NCBI GenBank assembly: GCA_948144175.1
Contig: CANXME010002473.1
Location: 1-64,000, forward strand
Source: Closterium sp. NIES-65
Taxonomy: Eukaryota; Streptophyta; Zygnematophyceae; Desmidiales; Closteriaceae
DNA length: 64,000 bases
Direction: 5' to 3'
Shown here: in pieces, positions 52,101 to 61,779 of the stretch
Numbering within the stretch: the stretch's first letter is position 1
Layout of the letters: every line of letters begins with the position of its first letter
Notes under the pieces: generated by a model
Databases searched by the model: none
What the model was told of the DNA's origin: nothing
What the model saw: only the letters and a program-made list of their open reading frames with translations
Made by a program: the position numbers and the translations under genes

Positions 52101-55100
52101 TCAAGAGGAGAGCAAGTGAGGCAAGACAGGCACAAGACCCAGCTGGGTGCAAAAGAGCTGATGGTCACAAGGCGCGAGTGCCTTGGTGAACACATCAGCA
52201 GTGTTGGCCTCAGAGGCCACGTACGCAAGTCGCAGCTGACCACGCTGCTGCAGCTCACGAGCAAGGAAGTAGCGGAGAGCAATGTGCTTCGTTCTGTGCT
52301 CCAAGCGCTGCTCTCGACACAAGGCCAGCATGGCCTTGTTGTCTACGTACAGCACTGGAGGAGAACGAGGCGGCTCTCCAAGGTCAGTCAGCAGGTAGGT
52401 GAGCCAGCGAAGCTCCTGTGCAGCCATGGCCCCGGCGTAGATCTCAGCCTCACAACTGGAGCCAAGGACCGAAGACGAGCGAGTAGACCGCCACGAGACA
52501 GAGCCGGAACCAAGGCTGAAGGTGTAACCCTGTGACGACCGCTGCGTAGCCTGGTCGTCAGCCCAAGAAGCGTCCGCGTGGCCGGTAAGGACCACTGGAC
52601 TCCGCCCTCCAAGCACTAGCCCCATGCCCGACGTGCTGCACAGGTAGCGCAATACCCTCTTCGCTGCAGCCATGTGCTCCGGTCTGTGTCTCCCAGGAGC
52701 AACATAGCGAGCAAGAATGCTCAGAGGGTATGCAAGGTCAGGTCGTCTGCAGGTCATCAGGTACATGAGGCAGCCAACAAGCTCTGCATACGGACCACTC
52801 GACTCTACGGACTCATCCGAAGGCAGAGCTGAGAGTGAGTGGCGAGTAGGCAGAGGAGTGGCCTGAGGCGAGGAGTACGTGAAGCCGAAGCGCTGAAGGA
52901 CGTGCTGCACCATGTGTGACTGAGTCAAGGTAATGGTGCGGCGTGCTCTGTCCCGAGTGATCTGCAAGCCAAGGTAGCTGCGCAGTTCACCCAGGTCTGT
53001 GCACGTGTGTCTCTTCAGCAGCTCGGACTTCACGTAGGCAAGTCCAGCAGTGTCTGCTGTGGCAAAGACCAAGTCGTCCACGTACACGAGGATGTAGAAC
53101 GGCGGCAGGGAAGTGTCGGTGCGAAGAAACAGCGACGGGTCAGCAGTAGAAGGAGCAAACCCAAGAGCCGCAAGCGTAGTCCTCAGTGTGTCGTGCCACT
53201 CACGTGGTGCCTGGCGGAGACCGTAGACTGGCCGTCGGAGGCTCCACTGGGTGCCAGGAGGGAAAGTCCCAGTGAAGCCAGGTGGACGGCGAAGCCAGAT
53301 CTCCTCGTGCAGGCTACCCTGCAAGAACGCAGTGCTTAAGTCGAGAGAGTGAAGCTCGTAGTCGCGCTGAGCGGCTATGTGCAGCAGCACCCGAAGAGTA
53401 GTCATCTTCGGGGTGGGAGAGAAGGTCTGAAAGTAGTCAACTCCCTGCCGCTGACTGAAGCCACGAGCAACGTACCGTGCCTTGAAGACAGGTGGAGAGC
53501 CCGGCGGCCGCTTCACCCTGAAGATCCACATGCCACTGACGATGTTCGCCCCAGGAGGGGGAACCGCGTCAACGTAGGTGCCTGTGGACTTCCAGGAAGC
53601 CATCTCTGCATCCATAGCTGCCTGCCACTGAGAGGAGTAGGGACCCTCTACGGCCTCCGCGTAAGAACGCGGAGTCGGGATGTCTAGTGCATCCGGGTCT
53701 CCCTCAGGGGCAAGCAGTACAGACGCGAGATGAGGTGAAGCAGCCGCTAGACACTGTAACTCCTCCTGCCTGTCCTCTAGGACGTCCGTGCCAAGAGCAC
53801 ACTCACCCCCGACGGACGGAGGACAGACAGACGCAGACTCAGCAACAAGACGAGCAGCGTAGTCGAGACGACAGCGAGCAGCAAAGTCGACGAGCTCAGC
53901 GACTAGAGCAGACGCAGCAGTGGACTCAAAAGAGGGGTCTGTGACGACAGTAGCAAGCAGACGCGTGACAGTAGGACTGGCAGCACGAAGAGAGACCGAC
54001 TCAGGGTCGGCAAGCACAGGAAGAGAGGACTCATGAGGAGAAGGCAAAGGGGCACGCAGAGGAGCAGTGGACGGACGCAAAGACATCCGGTGCGTGCCAG
54101 GGACAGGAGGAGGACGCTGACGCGAACTGCGACCACTAGCGCGAGCAGCACGAACAGGCGACGTGGGACGAGACGCAGGCTCACGACGCTCAGCAAGACC
54201 TCCAGTAGGACCAGTGTAAGGAGAGGGAGCAGGCAGTGGAGAGGAAGGCTCCAGCAGGGACTGCGACTGGACAGGCGGTGGACCCTCTACTGGAGGAGAA
54301 AGACCAAGAACCTGCTGCAGGAGCGGAACGAAGTACGGCCGAGGCCGCGCGGCAGCACCCGCACCCTCGACGGTCGAAGAAGCTCCAGCTCCAGCTCCAG
54401 CAGCACCTCCAGACTCAGCAGCACGCCTCCAGCGGCGAGCGAACCACTCACGCAGCTCCTGTGGAGAGAGGGGCTCCCGGCGAGACGCAGCAGCAGGAGA
54501 AACCCCAGGCTCAGCAGCTCCAGACGCAGCACCCCCAGGCTCAGCAGCTCCCAGCTCAGCACCCCCAGGCTCAGCAGCTCCCGACTCAGCACCCCCAGAC
54601 CCAGCACCTCCAGGCACAGCACCCCCCGGCTCAGCACCCCCAGGCTCCGCACCCTCCGCAGTAGCACCCTCAGGCCCAGCACCCCCAGCAGTAGCACCCC
54701 CAGGCTCAGCACCCCCGCGCACAGCACCCCCAGAGTCAGCACCCCCAGGCTCAGCACCCGCAGCAGCACCAGAGTCACCAGTAACCTCGACCGGGTCAAC
54801 GGCGTCTACCTGGGACACACCTGAGGGGGCAGGAACCTGAGGGGGGAGGGGGTCTACCGGGGGGGGAACCGGCACAAGGAAGTCCGGGGGAGGGGGGAGG
54901 GAAGGAGTGCGGTAGGGGAAGAGACGGTAGAAGGGGACTGACTCGTCGAACGTGACGTCCTGGGAGGACAGAACACGACGAGAGGAGGGGTGGTAAAACT
55001 GCCACGCTGGGGCGTCAGTGGGGAAGCCAAGGAAGACACAGGGAGCAGCACGAGGGGACAGCTTGTCCGCAGACAAGTCGCGGACAAACGCCCGAGATCC

Positions 55101-57845
55101 CCAGACACGGAACACAGACGCATCGCCAACCTTCCCCGTCCACAGCAAGGCTGGGGACATCGCAGGCCGAGAGACCCGGGGGTGAAGGTTGAGCTGATGC
55201 GCCGCGTACCTCACCGCAAACGGCCACAGAGAATGGGGGGCAGCCGCATGCATCATGGACGTACGAGCGACATCCATGACCATGCCAATGCGGCGCTCAG
55301 CAATCCCATTTTGCTGTGGTGAGTCCGGAAGCGTGAAGGTCTGGCGGATCCCCCGTGCACGACAGTAGTCCCGCAGAAGGCGAGAAGAGAACTCTCCGCC
55401 TCTGTCAGAGTGCAGACGCAGAACAGGAAAGTCCGAGCCGAAGCTCTTCCTGAGCTGGAGACGAGCCTCGCGGATCCAGTCGATCAGCACCTCAGTGACC
55501 TCACCCTTGCTGCGCAAGGGGAGGACTGTGGTGTAACGCGAGTAGTCGTCAACCACCAACAGGAAGTAGCGCTCGTAACCCTGCCCACGGACGGGGGCTG
55601 GGCCCCACACATCCATGTGAAGCGTCTGCAGGGGAGCCTCTGTCGGGGGGAAGTGGGAGGAGTGAGGAGTAGCCCGGAGGCGACCCTCGACACAGGGGAC
55701 ACAGGAAGGTCCTGGCCCGGAGGGGAGAGGAGGGAGAGACTGGGGAAGACCAGAGACAAGGACACGGGAAGCCATGCTCCGAAGACGGGGCAAGGAGGGG
55801 TGGCCAAGACGGTGGTGCCACAGGAGAGTCTCGTGAGACAGGAGGCGACAAGAACAGGGGGCAGACTCAGGACCTGACCGGGACGCAGCAGCAAGCACCT
55901 GACCCGACGCAGCCACCTGACCAGACGCAGGGACAGGAGGAGACTCAACGGTCAGGGTGTAGAGACTCGACCCCGGCCGACGCGAGAACGTGGCCAGGTG
56001 TCGGCCTGTGCGTGCCTCCGTGCAGTGGGTCACCCGCTGACTCGCAGGAGTGAACTGGTGAACCCCCACATCCTGCAGGTCCGCTCCACTCACCAAGTTC
56101 GTAGAGAACGAGGGAAGGTACAGACCCGACAGGGTGCCCGAAGGGGCAGCCGGACACGGGAGGACAGTGGAGAAGTGAGACAGGACAGGACCCCCAGAGG
56201 GGTCAGCAAGGGAGACCGCAACCGGCCGGCCGAGTGGCGTAAGGGTAGTGCGGTCTCGAAAGAAGGAGCGAGAAGCTCCGGAGTCAAGCGTGAAAGTGAG
56301 GGAGGACGAGGACGACGCAGTACCTGAGAGCGCAGTCTCACCAGTACCTGAGAGCACTGACGCACTGGCACCTAGAGCAGCAGCCTCACAAGCACCTAGC
56401 GCAGCAGTACCAATGCCCGGGTCGGGCTGGAAACAGCGGTAACCCTCATTCTCCTCACTATAATCCACAACATACATAGCAGCAAGGATAGCATCAAAAT
56501 CAAGATCAAAGATCGCTACACCAGCCCTGAGAAGCTCATCCCAGCGAGGGATCTCACTAGCCCCAGGGAACTGCCGACGCCAAGCGTCCGTCAGGCGGCC
56601 AAAGCAGCGCTGGGTGGCGTGGGCACCCCCACACTGCTCACCCGCGCGGTCGCCGGAACGAAGAACGTAGGTGCAGGGACCAGTACCCCCACCCCTCTGA
56701 CGCCCAGCGTACCACTCACGAAGCTGCTGAGGCGGAGGGATGTCCCGCGAGCGCTGCTGCTGCTGCCGGTGCGAGCGCTGGCCACCACCACCGCCGCTAC
56801 GCTGCTGAGTACCACCTCGACCAGCTCCACCTCCTCGACCACCACCGCCGCCTCCGCTGCTGCCTCCACCGCCTCCACCTCCGCCGCCTCCACCACCGCC
56901 GCTGCCTCCACCACCACCGCTGGCACCACCACCACCGTCTCCGCCACTGCTGCCACCACCACCACCACCTCCACCACTAGTCCCGCCGCCACCCCCACTC
57001 CCTCCGCCGCCACCGCCGCCACCGCCACCGCCCCCTCCAGCTCCACCCGCGCCCTTGGCCCCCTTGCCCTTGCTGGAGCGACGTCTCCCACTAGGGGCAG
57101 ACGCCGCGCCGACCGACTCAAGACCAAGTAGGTCGGCAGCAGCAGCAGAGGCAACAGAGGGCAGCAAGGGGGAAGGAGAGCACCCCTCAAAGATGGGGGT
57201 GCGAGGGTCACCACGAGAAGCACCTACAGCGACTATGCTCTTCTCCGCTGCGAGGAGGGCCTTCTCGAGGAGGTCAACGGTGAGGGTGGTGGGACAGACT
57301 GCGAGAAAGTGGTCCCTGACGACGCGAAGGGAGTCAGGGAGGCGCGCGACTACGTAGTAGAGAGCGATGTACATGGGGGGGGGGTTCTTAGCACAGAACT
57401 CAGCAGGAAGGGCGGCGCGGTAGCGAGTGTCACTAGTGCGGAGGTGCGTAATGAGGTCAGCGACAGTGGGAAAGGCAGAGAGGTCAGGAAAGAGGTAGGG
57501 AAGCATGAGACGGCTCAGTGCAGCAGTGGCAGGGGAGGAGTAGCGCGCAACTACAGCGTCGTACAAGGTCTGAGCACTCTTGTACTGACTAAAGTGCGCA
57601 CGCTCAGAGGTAGGGAGGTGACGACGCACAGCAAGACGTGCAGCAGCATCGCGGGTGGCCCACTTAGAGCGGACAGCGGGATCAGCATCGGCAGCAGGAG
57701 CAGGAGAGGCGCCAGAGGTGAGGTCAAAGAGAGAAAGGTCGTCAGCCCTGTCGCACTGTAAGAACAGCTGCAGGTCGTCTAACCAGACCTCAAAATCAAT
57801 GGCGCGACCCTCAGCGTCAAAAGCTAGGACACTAGGGGTAGCCAT
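52101..57845 (-). CDS. Ty1/copia Gag-Pol polyprotein
   Basis: Single frame encoding capsid, protease, integrase, reverse transcriptase and RNase H for retrotransposition in cytoplasmic particles. The frame opens at 57,887 (1,928 codons); I prefer the second ATG at 57,845, since MATPSVLAFD begins a typical Gag N-terminus. In 1,928-codon numbering: Gag 15-490, with a Gly-rich tract at 277-370 and a zinc-knuckle-like C405-C419-H423-C428; protease D535-S-G-A; integrase zinc site H692/H696/C729/C732 and catalytic D759, D828, E864 (35 residues between the last two); a Pro-rich and PGGA-repeat linker ~985-1,145; reverse transcriptase ~1,420-1,665 with D1516 and YVDD at 1,602-1,605; RNase H D1772, E1813, D1849, D1898, ending near ANTADVFTKAL. 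There is no stop or frameshift between Gag and Pol, as is usual for plant copia elements. Catalytic residues look intact. The family is certain; the subfamily is not resolved. Confidence 0.96.
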   Translation of the reverse strand: MATPSVLAFDAEGRAIDFEVWLDDLQLFLQCDRADDLSLFDLTSGASPAPAADADPAVRSKWATRDAAARLAVRRHLPTSERAHFSQYKSAQTLYDAVVARYSSPATAALSRLMLPYLFPDLSAFPTVADLITHLRTSDTRYRAALPAEFCAKNPPPMYIALYYVVARLPDSLRVVRDHFLAVCPTTLTVDLLEKALLAAEKSIVAVGASRGDPRTPIFEGCSPSPLLPSVASAAAADLLGLESVGAASAPSGRRRSSKGKGAKGAGGAGGGGGGGGGGGGGSGGGGGTSGGGGGGGGSSGGDGGGGASGGGGGSGGGGGGGGGGGGGSSGGGGGGRGGGAGRGGTQQRSGGGGGQRSHRQQQQRSRDIPPPQQLREWYAGRQRGGGTGPCTYVLRSGDRAGEQCGGAHATQRCFGRLTDAWRRQFPGASEIPRWDELLRAGVAIFDLDFDAILAAMYVVDYSEENEGYRCFQPDPGIGTAALGACEAAALGASASVLSGTGETALSGTASSSSSLTFTLDSGASRSFFRDRTTLTPLGRPVAVSLADPSGGPVLSHFSTVLPCPAAPSGTLSGLYLPSFSTNLVSGADLQDVGVHQFTPASQRVTHCTEARTGRHLATFSRRPGSSLYTLTVESPPVPASGQVAASGQVLAAASRSGPESAPCSCRLLSHETLLWHHRLGHPSLPRLRSMASRVLVSGLPQSLPPLPSGPGPSCVPCVEGRLRATPHSSHFPPTEAPLQTLHMDVWGPAPVRGQGYERYFLLVVDDYSRYTTVLPLRSKGEVTEVLIDWIREARLQLRKSFGSDFPVLRLHSDRGGEFSSRLLRDYCRARGIRQTFTLPDSPQQNGIAERRIGMVMDVARTSMMHAAAPHSLWPFAVRYAAHQLNLHPRVSRPAMSPALLWTGKVGDASVFRVWGSRAFVRDLSADKLSPRAAPCVFLGFPTDAPAWQFYHPSSRRVLSSQDVTFDESVPFYRLFPYRTPSLPPPPDFLVPVPPPVDPLPPQVPAPSGVSQVDAVDPVEVTGDSGAAAGAEPGGADSGGAVRGGAEPGGATAGGAGPEGATAEGAEPGGAEPGGAVPGGAGSGGAESGAAEPGGAELGAAEPGGAASGAAEPGVSPAAASRREPLSPQELREWFARRWRRAAESGGAAGAGAGASSTVEGAGAAARPRPYFVPLLQQVLGLSPPVEGPPPVQSQSLLEPSSPLPAPSPYTGPTGGLAERREPASRPTSPVRAARASGRSSRQRPPPVPGTHRMSLRPSTAPLRAPLPSPHESSLPVLADPESVSLRAASPTVTRLLATVVTDPSFESTAASALVAELVDFAARCRLDYAARLVAESASVCPPSVGGECALGTDVLEDRQEELQCLAAASPHLASVLLAPEGDPDALDIPTPRSYAEAVEGPYSSQWQAAMDAEMASWKSTGTYVDAVPPPGANIVSGMWIFRVKRPPGSPPVFKARYVARGFSQRQGVDYFQTFSPTPKMTTLRVLLHIAAQRDYELHSLDLSTAFLQGSLHEEIWLRRPPGFTGTFPPGTQWSLRRPVYGLRQAPREWHDTLRTTLAALGFAPSTADPSLFLRTDTSLPPFYILVYVDDLVFATADTAGLAYVKSELLKRHTCTDLGELRSYLGLQITRDRARRTITLTQSHMVQHVLQRFGFTYSSPQATPLPTRHSLSALPSDESVESSGPYAELVGCLMYLMTCRRPDLAYPLSILARYVAPGRHRPEHMAAAKRVLRYLCSTSGMGLVLGGRSPVVLTGHADASWADDQATQRSSQGYTFSLGSGSVSWRSTRSSSVLGSSCEAEIYAGAMAAQELRWLTYLLTDLGEPPRSPPVLYVDNKAMLALCREQRLEHRTKHIALRYFLARELQQRGQLRLAYVASEANTADVFTKALAPCDHQLFCTQLGLVPVLPHLLSS

Positions 57846-57949
57846 GACGACGACAGCGAAGCAGTGCAAGCAGTAGGGGAAGAGCACGCAGTGACAGTGC
57901 GACTGTGCTCACCAGGCAGGGCAGGCCGGGAAACTCTGCAGAAGGGCGG

Positions 57950-58150
57950 CTCGGCGACTCAGCGACTCGGCTGCTGGGCGGCTCGGCTGCAGGGCGGCTC
58001 GGGTGCAGGTCGGCTCGGCGTCCGGGCGGCTCGGCGGCAGGGCGGCTCGGGTGCAGGGCGGCTCGGCTCCCGGGCTGCTCGGCGGCAGGGCGGCTCGGGT
58101 GCAGGGCGGCTCGGCTCCCGGGCGGCTCGGCGGCAGGGCGGCTCGGGTGC
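57950..58150. repeat. 16/48-bp tandem repeat in the retrotransposon leader
   Basis: GGCGGCTCGG-type units of about 16 bp (GGCTCGGCTCCCGGGC, GGCAGGGCGGCTCGGG) grouped in a 48-bp period; for example GCTCGGCTCCCGGG starts at 58,061 and 58,109. Confidence 0.8.
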
Positions 58151-58615
58151 AGGACGGGGCCGGGACAGGGGACGGCGGGGCCGTCAGGGTGCAGCGGCGG
58201 GGCCGGCAGGGTGCAGCGGCGGGGCCGTGACAGGGGACGGCGGGGCCGTCAGGGTGCAGCGGCGGGGCCGGCAGGGTGCAGCGGCGGGGCCGTGACAGGG
58301 GACGGCGGGGCCGTCAGGGTGCAGCGGCGGGGCCGGCAGGGTGCAGCGGCGGGGCCGTGACAGGGGACGGTGGGGCCGTCAGGGTGCAGCGGCGGGGCCG
58401 GCAGGGTGCAGCGGCGGGGCCGGGACAAGGGACGGCGGGGCCGTCAGGGTGCAGCGGCGGGGCCGACTGGTGCAGTGGCGGGGCCGTCAGGGTGCAGCGG
58501 CGGGGCCGTGACAGGGGACGGCGTGGCCGTTAGGGTGCAGCGGCGGGGCCGACAGAGGTGCAGCGGCGGGGCCGGCAGGGTGCAGCGGCGGGGCCGGGAG
58601 TAGGACGGCGGGGCC
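58150..58615. repeat. 65-bp tandem repeat in the retrotransposon leader
   Basis: GACAGGGGACGG starts at 58,164, 58,229, 58,294 and 58,359, and as GACAAGGGACGG at 58,424, giving an exact 65-bp period. Each unit is built from ~21-22-bp subunits (GTGCAGCGGCGGGGCCGGCA). The next spacing is 86 bp, one extra subunit. Confidence 0.85.
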
Positions 58616-58908
58616 GTCAGGTGACGGGGCCCGCTGCAGCGACGAAGAGGCCGCGCGGCCGGCGTGAGGGCGGCGCGGCGCGGCAGAGCGGAGAGGGCGG
58701 CGCGGCGCGGCCGTAAGGCCAGCGCGACGTGGGGCCCGAGCCGCGCACGCGAAAAAAGGAGTCGCGCGCGCGACTCTCGGGGCGCCACAAGGGCAGCGCG
58801 ACACGCACTAGGGGGGGGAGCGCGCCTCGGGGAGAATAGGGCGCGCTCCGGGCAGGAAAAAAAATCGTGGGTGGGCCCTTAAAAAAAAACGGTCATTAGG
58901 AGGGACCC

Positions 58909-58919
58909 GCTCTATACCA
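58909..58919 (-). other. Primer binding site, initiator tRNA-Met type
   Basis: Directly adjacent to the 5' LTR, the element strand reads TGGTATAGAGC. The usual plant copia PBS complementary to initiator tRNA-Met is TGGTATCAGAGC; this copy lacks the C at position 7 but otherwise matches. It would prime minus-strand DNA synthesis. Confidence 0.85.
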
Positions 58920-59046
58920 TGTGAAAAGAATGAACAGGAATGAATGACTAAGGAAAGATTGAGTACAAATACAACCCTAGAAACCCTGTACCCCATATGT
59001 GCTACCCCACTATAGCCTACAGCAACTATGTCATATAAATCTGACA
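58920..59046 (-). repeat. 5' LTR of the copia element (127 bp)
   Basis: Same sequence as 51,768-51,894 with one substitution. In element orientation it starts TGTCAGATTTATATG and ends TTTTCACA, with terminal TGT/ACA. At 127 bp it is short for a copia LTR. It should contain the promoter. Confidence 0.97.
59031..59039 (-). promoter_or_regulatory. Possible TATA box in the 5' LTR
   Basis: In element orientation TTTATATGA occurs about 8 bp inside the 5' LTR. It is the best TATA-like string in the LTR, but it lies very near the LTR start, leaving almost no U3 upstream. Control elements might instead lie in the leader or in flanking DNA. Assignment is by motif only. Confidence 0.35.
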
Positions 59047-59051
59047 CTACT
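59047..59051. repeat. Target-site duplication, right (CTACT)
   Basis: CTACT immediately outside the 5' LTR, followed by TTCTATTTGAG, the continuation of the interrupted satellite unit. Confidence 0.95.
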
Positions 59052-61779
59052 TTCTATTTGAGTGAGACCACTTGATTCCGTGTACTATGCGAGATCTGAG
59101 CGCTTCCGTTCTCCCTGGCATTTGCATTTTAAGTTCCGATACTGACCGACCTGGCCAATGCACCATTTTCTCTATACATTTGCGTTGAATACATTTCAAA
59201 CCTTTTTAGCTGACTAGATTTTTATATTTCCCACCTTCTGATCGAGTGAGACCGTTAGATTCCCTCTACTTTTTGAGAAACGAGCGTTTCCGTTCTCCCT
59301 GGCCCCACCTGCATTATGAGTGCGAAATGCCGGCTAGACTGGCCGATGCACCATTTTCTCTACACATGTGCGTTAGTTGCCTTTCAAACCCTTACGTTCA
59401 CTAGATGAATATATTTCCTACTTTCTATTTGAGTGAGACCACTTGATTCCGTGTACTATGCGAGATCTGAGCGCTTCCGTTCTCCCTGGCATTTGCATTT
59501 TAAGTTCCGATACTGACCGACCTGGCCAATGCACCATTTTCTCTATACATGTGCGTTGAATACATTTCAAACCTTTTTAGCTGACTAGATTTATATATTT
59601 CCCACCTTTTGATAGAGTGAGACCGTTAGATTCCCTCTACTTTTTGAGAAATGAGCGTTTCCGTTCTTCCTGGCCCCACCTGCACTATGAGTGCGAAATG
59701 CCGGCCAGACTGGCCGATGCACCATTTTGTCTACACATGTGCGTTAGTTACCTTTCAAACCCTTACGTTCACTAGATGAATTTATTTCCTACCTTCTATT
59801 TGAGTGAGACCACTAGATTCCGTGTACTATGCGAGATCTGAGCGCTTCCGTTCTCCCTGGCATTTGCACTCTAAGTTCCCATACTGACCGACCTGGCCAA
59901 TGCACCATTTTCCATATACATATGCATTAGATTCCTTTCGAACCTTATTAGCTCACAAGATTTATATATTTCCCACCTTGTGATCGAGTGAGACCGCTAG
60001 ATTCCCTTTAGTTTTTGAGAAATGAGCGTTTCCGTTCTCCTTGGCCCTACTTGCACTATAAGTGCGAAATGCCGGCCAGACTGGCCGATGCACAATTTTC
60101 TCTACACATGTGCGTTAGTTACCTTTCAAACCCTTTCCTACTTTCTATTTGAGTGAGACCACTTGATTCCGTGTACTATGCGAGATCTGAGCGCTTCCGT
60201 TCTCCCTGGCATTTGCATTTTAAGTTCCGATACTGACTGACCTGGTAAATGCACCATTTTCTCTATACATGTGCAATGAATACATTTCAAACCTTTTTAG
60301 CTGACTAGATTTATATATTTCCCACCTTCTGATCGAGTGAGACCGTAAGATTCCCTCTACTTTTTGAGAAACGAGCGTTTCCGTTCTCCCTGGCCCCACC
60401 TGCACTATGAGTGCGAAATGCCGGCCAGACTGGCCGATGCACCATTTTCTCTACACATGTGCGTTAGTTACCTTTTCAAACCCTTACGTTCACTAGATGA
60501 ATATATTTCCTACCTTCTATTTGAGTGAGACAACTAGATTCCGTGTACTATGCGAGATCTGAGCGCTTCCATTCTCCCTGGCATTTGCATTCTAAGTTCC
60601 CATACTGACCGACCTGGCCAATGCACCATTTTCCATATACATATGCATTAGATTCCTTTCGAACCTTATTAGCTCACTAGTTTTATATATTTCCCACCTT
60701 CTGATCGAGTGAGTCTGCTAGACTCCCTCTACTTTTTGAGAAATGAGCGTTTCCGTTCTCCTTGGCCCTAGTTGCACTATAAGTGCGAAATGCCGGCCAG
60801 ACTGGCCGATGCACAATTTTCTCTACACATGTGCGTTAGTTACCTTTCAAACCCTTCCCTACTTTCTATTTGAGTGAGACCACTTGATTCCGTGTACTAT
60901 GCGAGATCTGAGCGCTTCCGTTCTCCCTGGCATTTGCATTTTAAGTTCCGATACTGACCGACCTGGCCAATGCACCATTTTCTCTATACATTTCCGTTGA
61001 ATACATTTCAAACCTTTTTAGCTGACTAGATTTATATATTTCCCACCTTCTGATCGAGTGAGACCGTTAGATTCCCTCTACTTTTTGAGAAACGAGCGTT
61101 TCCGTTCTCCCTGGCCCCACCTGCATTATGAGTGCGAAATGCCGGCTAGACTGGCCGATGCACCATTTTCTCTACACATGTGCGTTAGTTGCCTTTCAAA
61201 CCCTTACGTTCACTAGATGAATATATTTCCTACTTTCTATTTGAGTGAGACCACTTGATTCCGTGTACTATGCGAGATCTGAGCGCTTCCGTTCTCCCTG
61301 GCATTTGCATTTTAAGTTCCGATACTGACCGACCTGGCCAATGCACCATTTTCTCTATACATGTGCGTTGAATACATTTCAAACCTTTTTAGCTAACTAG
61401 ATTTATATATTTCCCACCTTTTGATAGAGTGAGACCGTTAGATTCCCTCTACTTTTTGAGAAATGAGCGTTTCCGTTCTTCCTGGCCCCACCTGCACTAT
61501 GAGTGCGAAATGCCGGCCAGACTGGCCGATGCACCATTTTCTCTACACATGTGCGTTAGTTACCTTTCAAACCCTTACGTTCACTAGATGAATTTATTTC
61601 CTACCTTCTATTTGAGTGAGACCACTAGATTCCGTGTACTGTGCGAGATCTGAGCGCTTCCGTTCTCCCTGGCATTTGCACTCTAAGTTCCCATACTGAT
61701 TGACCTGGCCAATGCACCATTTTCCATATACATATGCATTAGATTCCTTTCGAACCTTATTAGCTCACTAGATTTATAT

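Larger units (their letters stand above)
57846..58908 (-). other. Repeat-rich 5' leader of the copia element
   Basis: About 1,060 bp between the PBS and the Gag start, very GC-rich, with two tandem-repeat blocks (listed separately). The PBS-proximal part (58,615-58,908) has GCGCG-rich sequence and an A-run on the plus strand (58,881-58,889). Open frames on both strands are GC-rich chance frames over tandem repeats; I support no separate protein. Packaging, dimerisation or translation-control signals are expected in a leader but cannot be identified here. Confidence 0.8.
51768..59046 (-). mobile_element. Full-length Ty1/copia LTR retrotransposon
   Basis: A 7,279-bp element in minus orientation, inserted in the 371-bp satellite. 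Seen directly: a 5-bp target duplication CTACT on both sides, 127-bp LTRs beginning TG and ending CA, a PBS next to the 5' LTR, a G-rich tract next to the 3' LTR, and one long Gag-Pol frame. Integrase lies before reverse transcriptase, which defines Ty1/copia (Pseudoviridae) rather than Ty3/gypsy. The LTRs differ at one base of 127, and the frame is open throughout, so insertion is recent and the element may be competent. The coding part is GC-rich against AT-rich satellite, as expected for an incoming element. Joining the flanks at CTACT restores continuous satellite. Confidence 0.97.

Noticed and set aside
56591..57223. Open frames on the other strand or in other frames of the retrotransposon coding region, including Thr/Ala-rich and Val/Ala-rich ones
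   Set aside because: They are shadows of the GC-rich Gag-Pol frame, mainly over the poly-Gly tract, and have no recognisable domain.
57864..58882. Overlapping forward and reverse Arg/Gly/Ala-rich frames in the leader
   Set aside because: They follow the 48-bp and 65-bp tandem repeats and are GC-rich chance frames. No start context or domain supports a protein.
51768..59046. Ty3/gypsy or an env-bearing retrovirus
   Set aside because: Integrase lies before RT, no env-like frame follows RNase H, and the 3' region is only ~200 bp.
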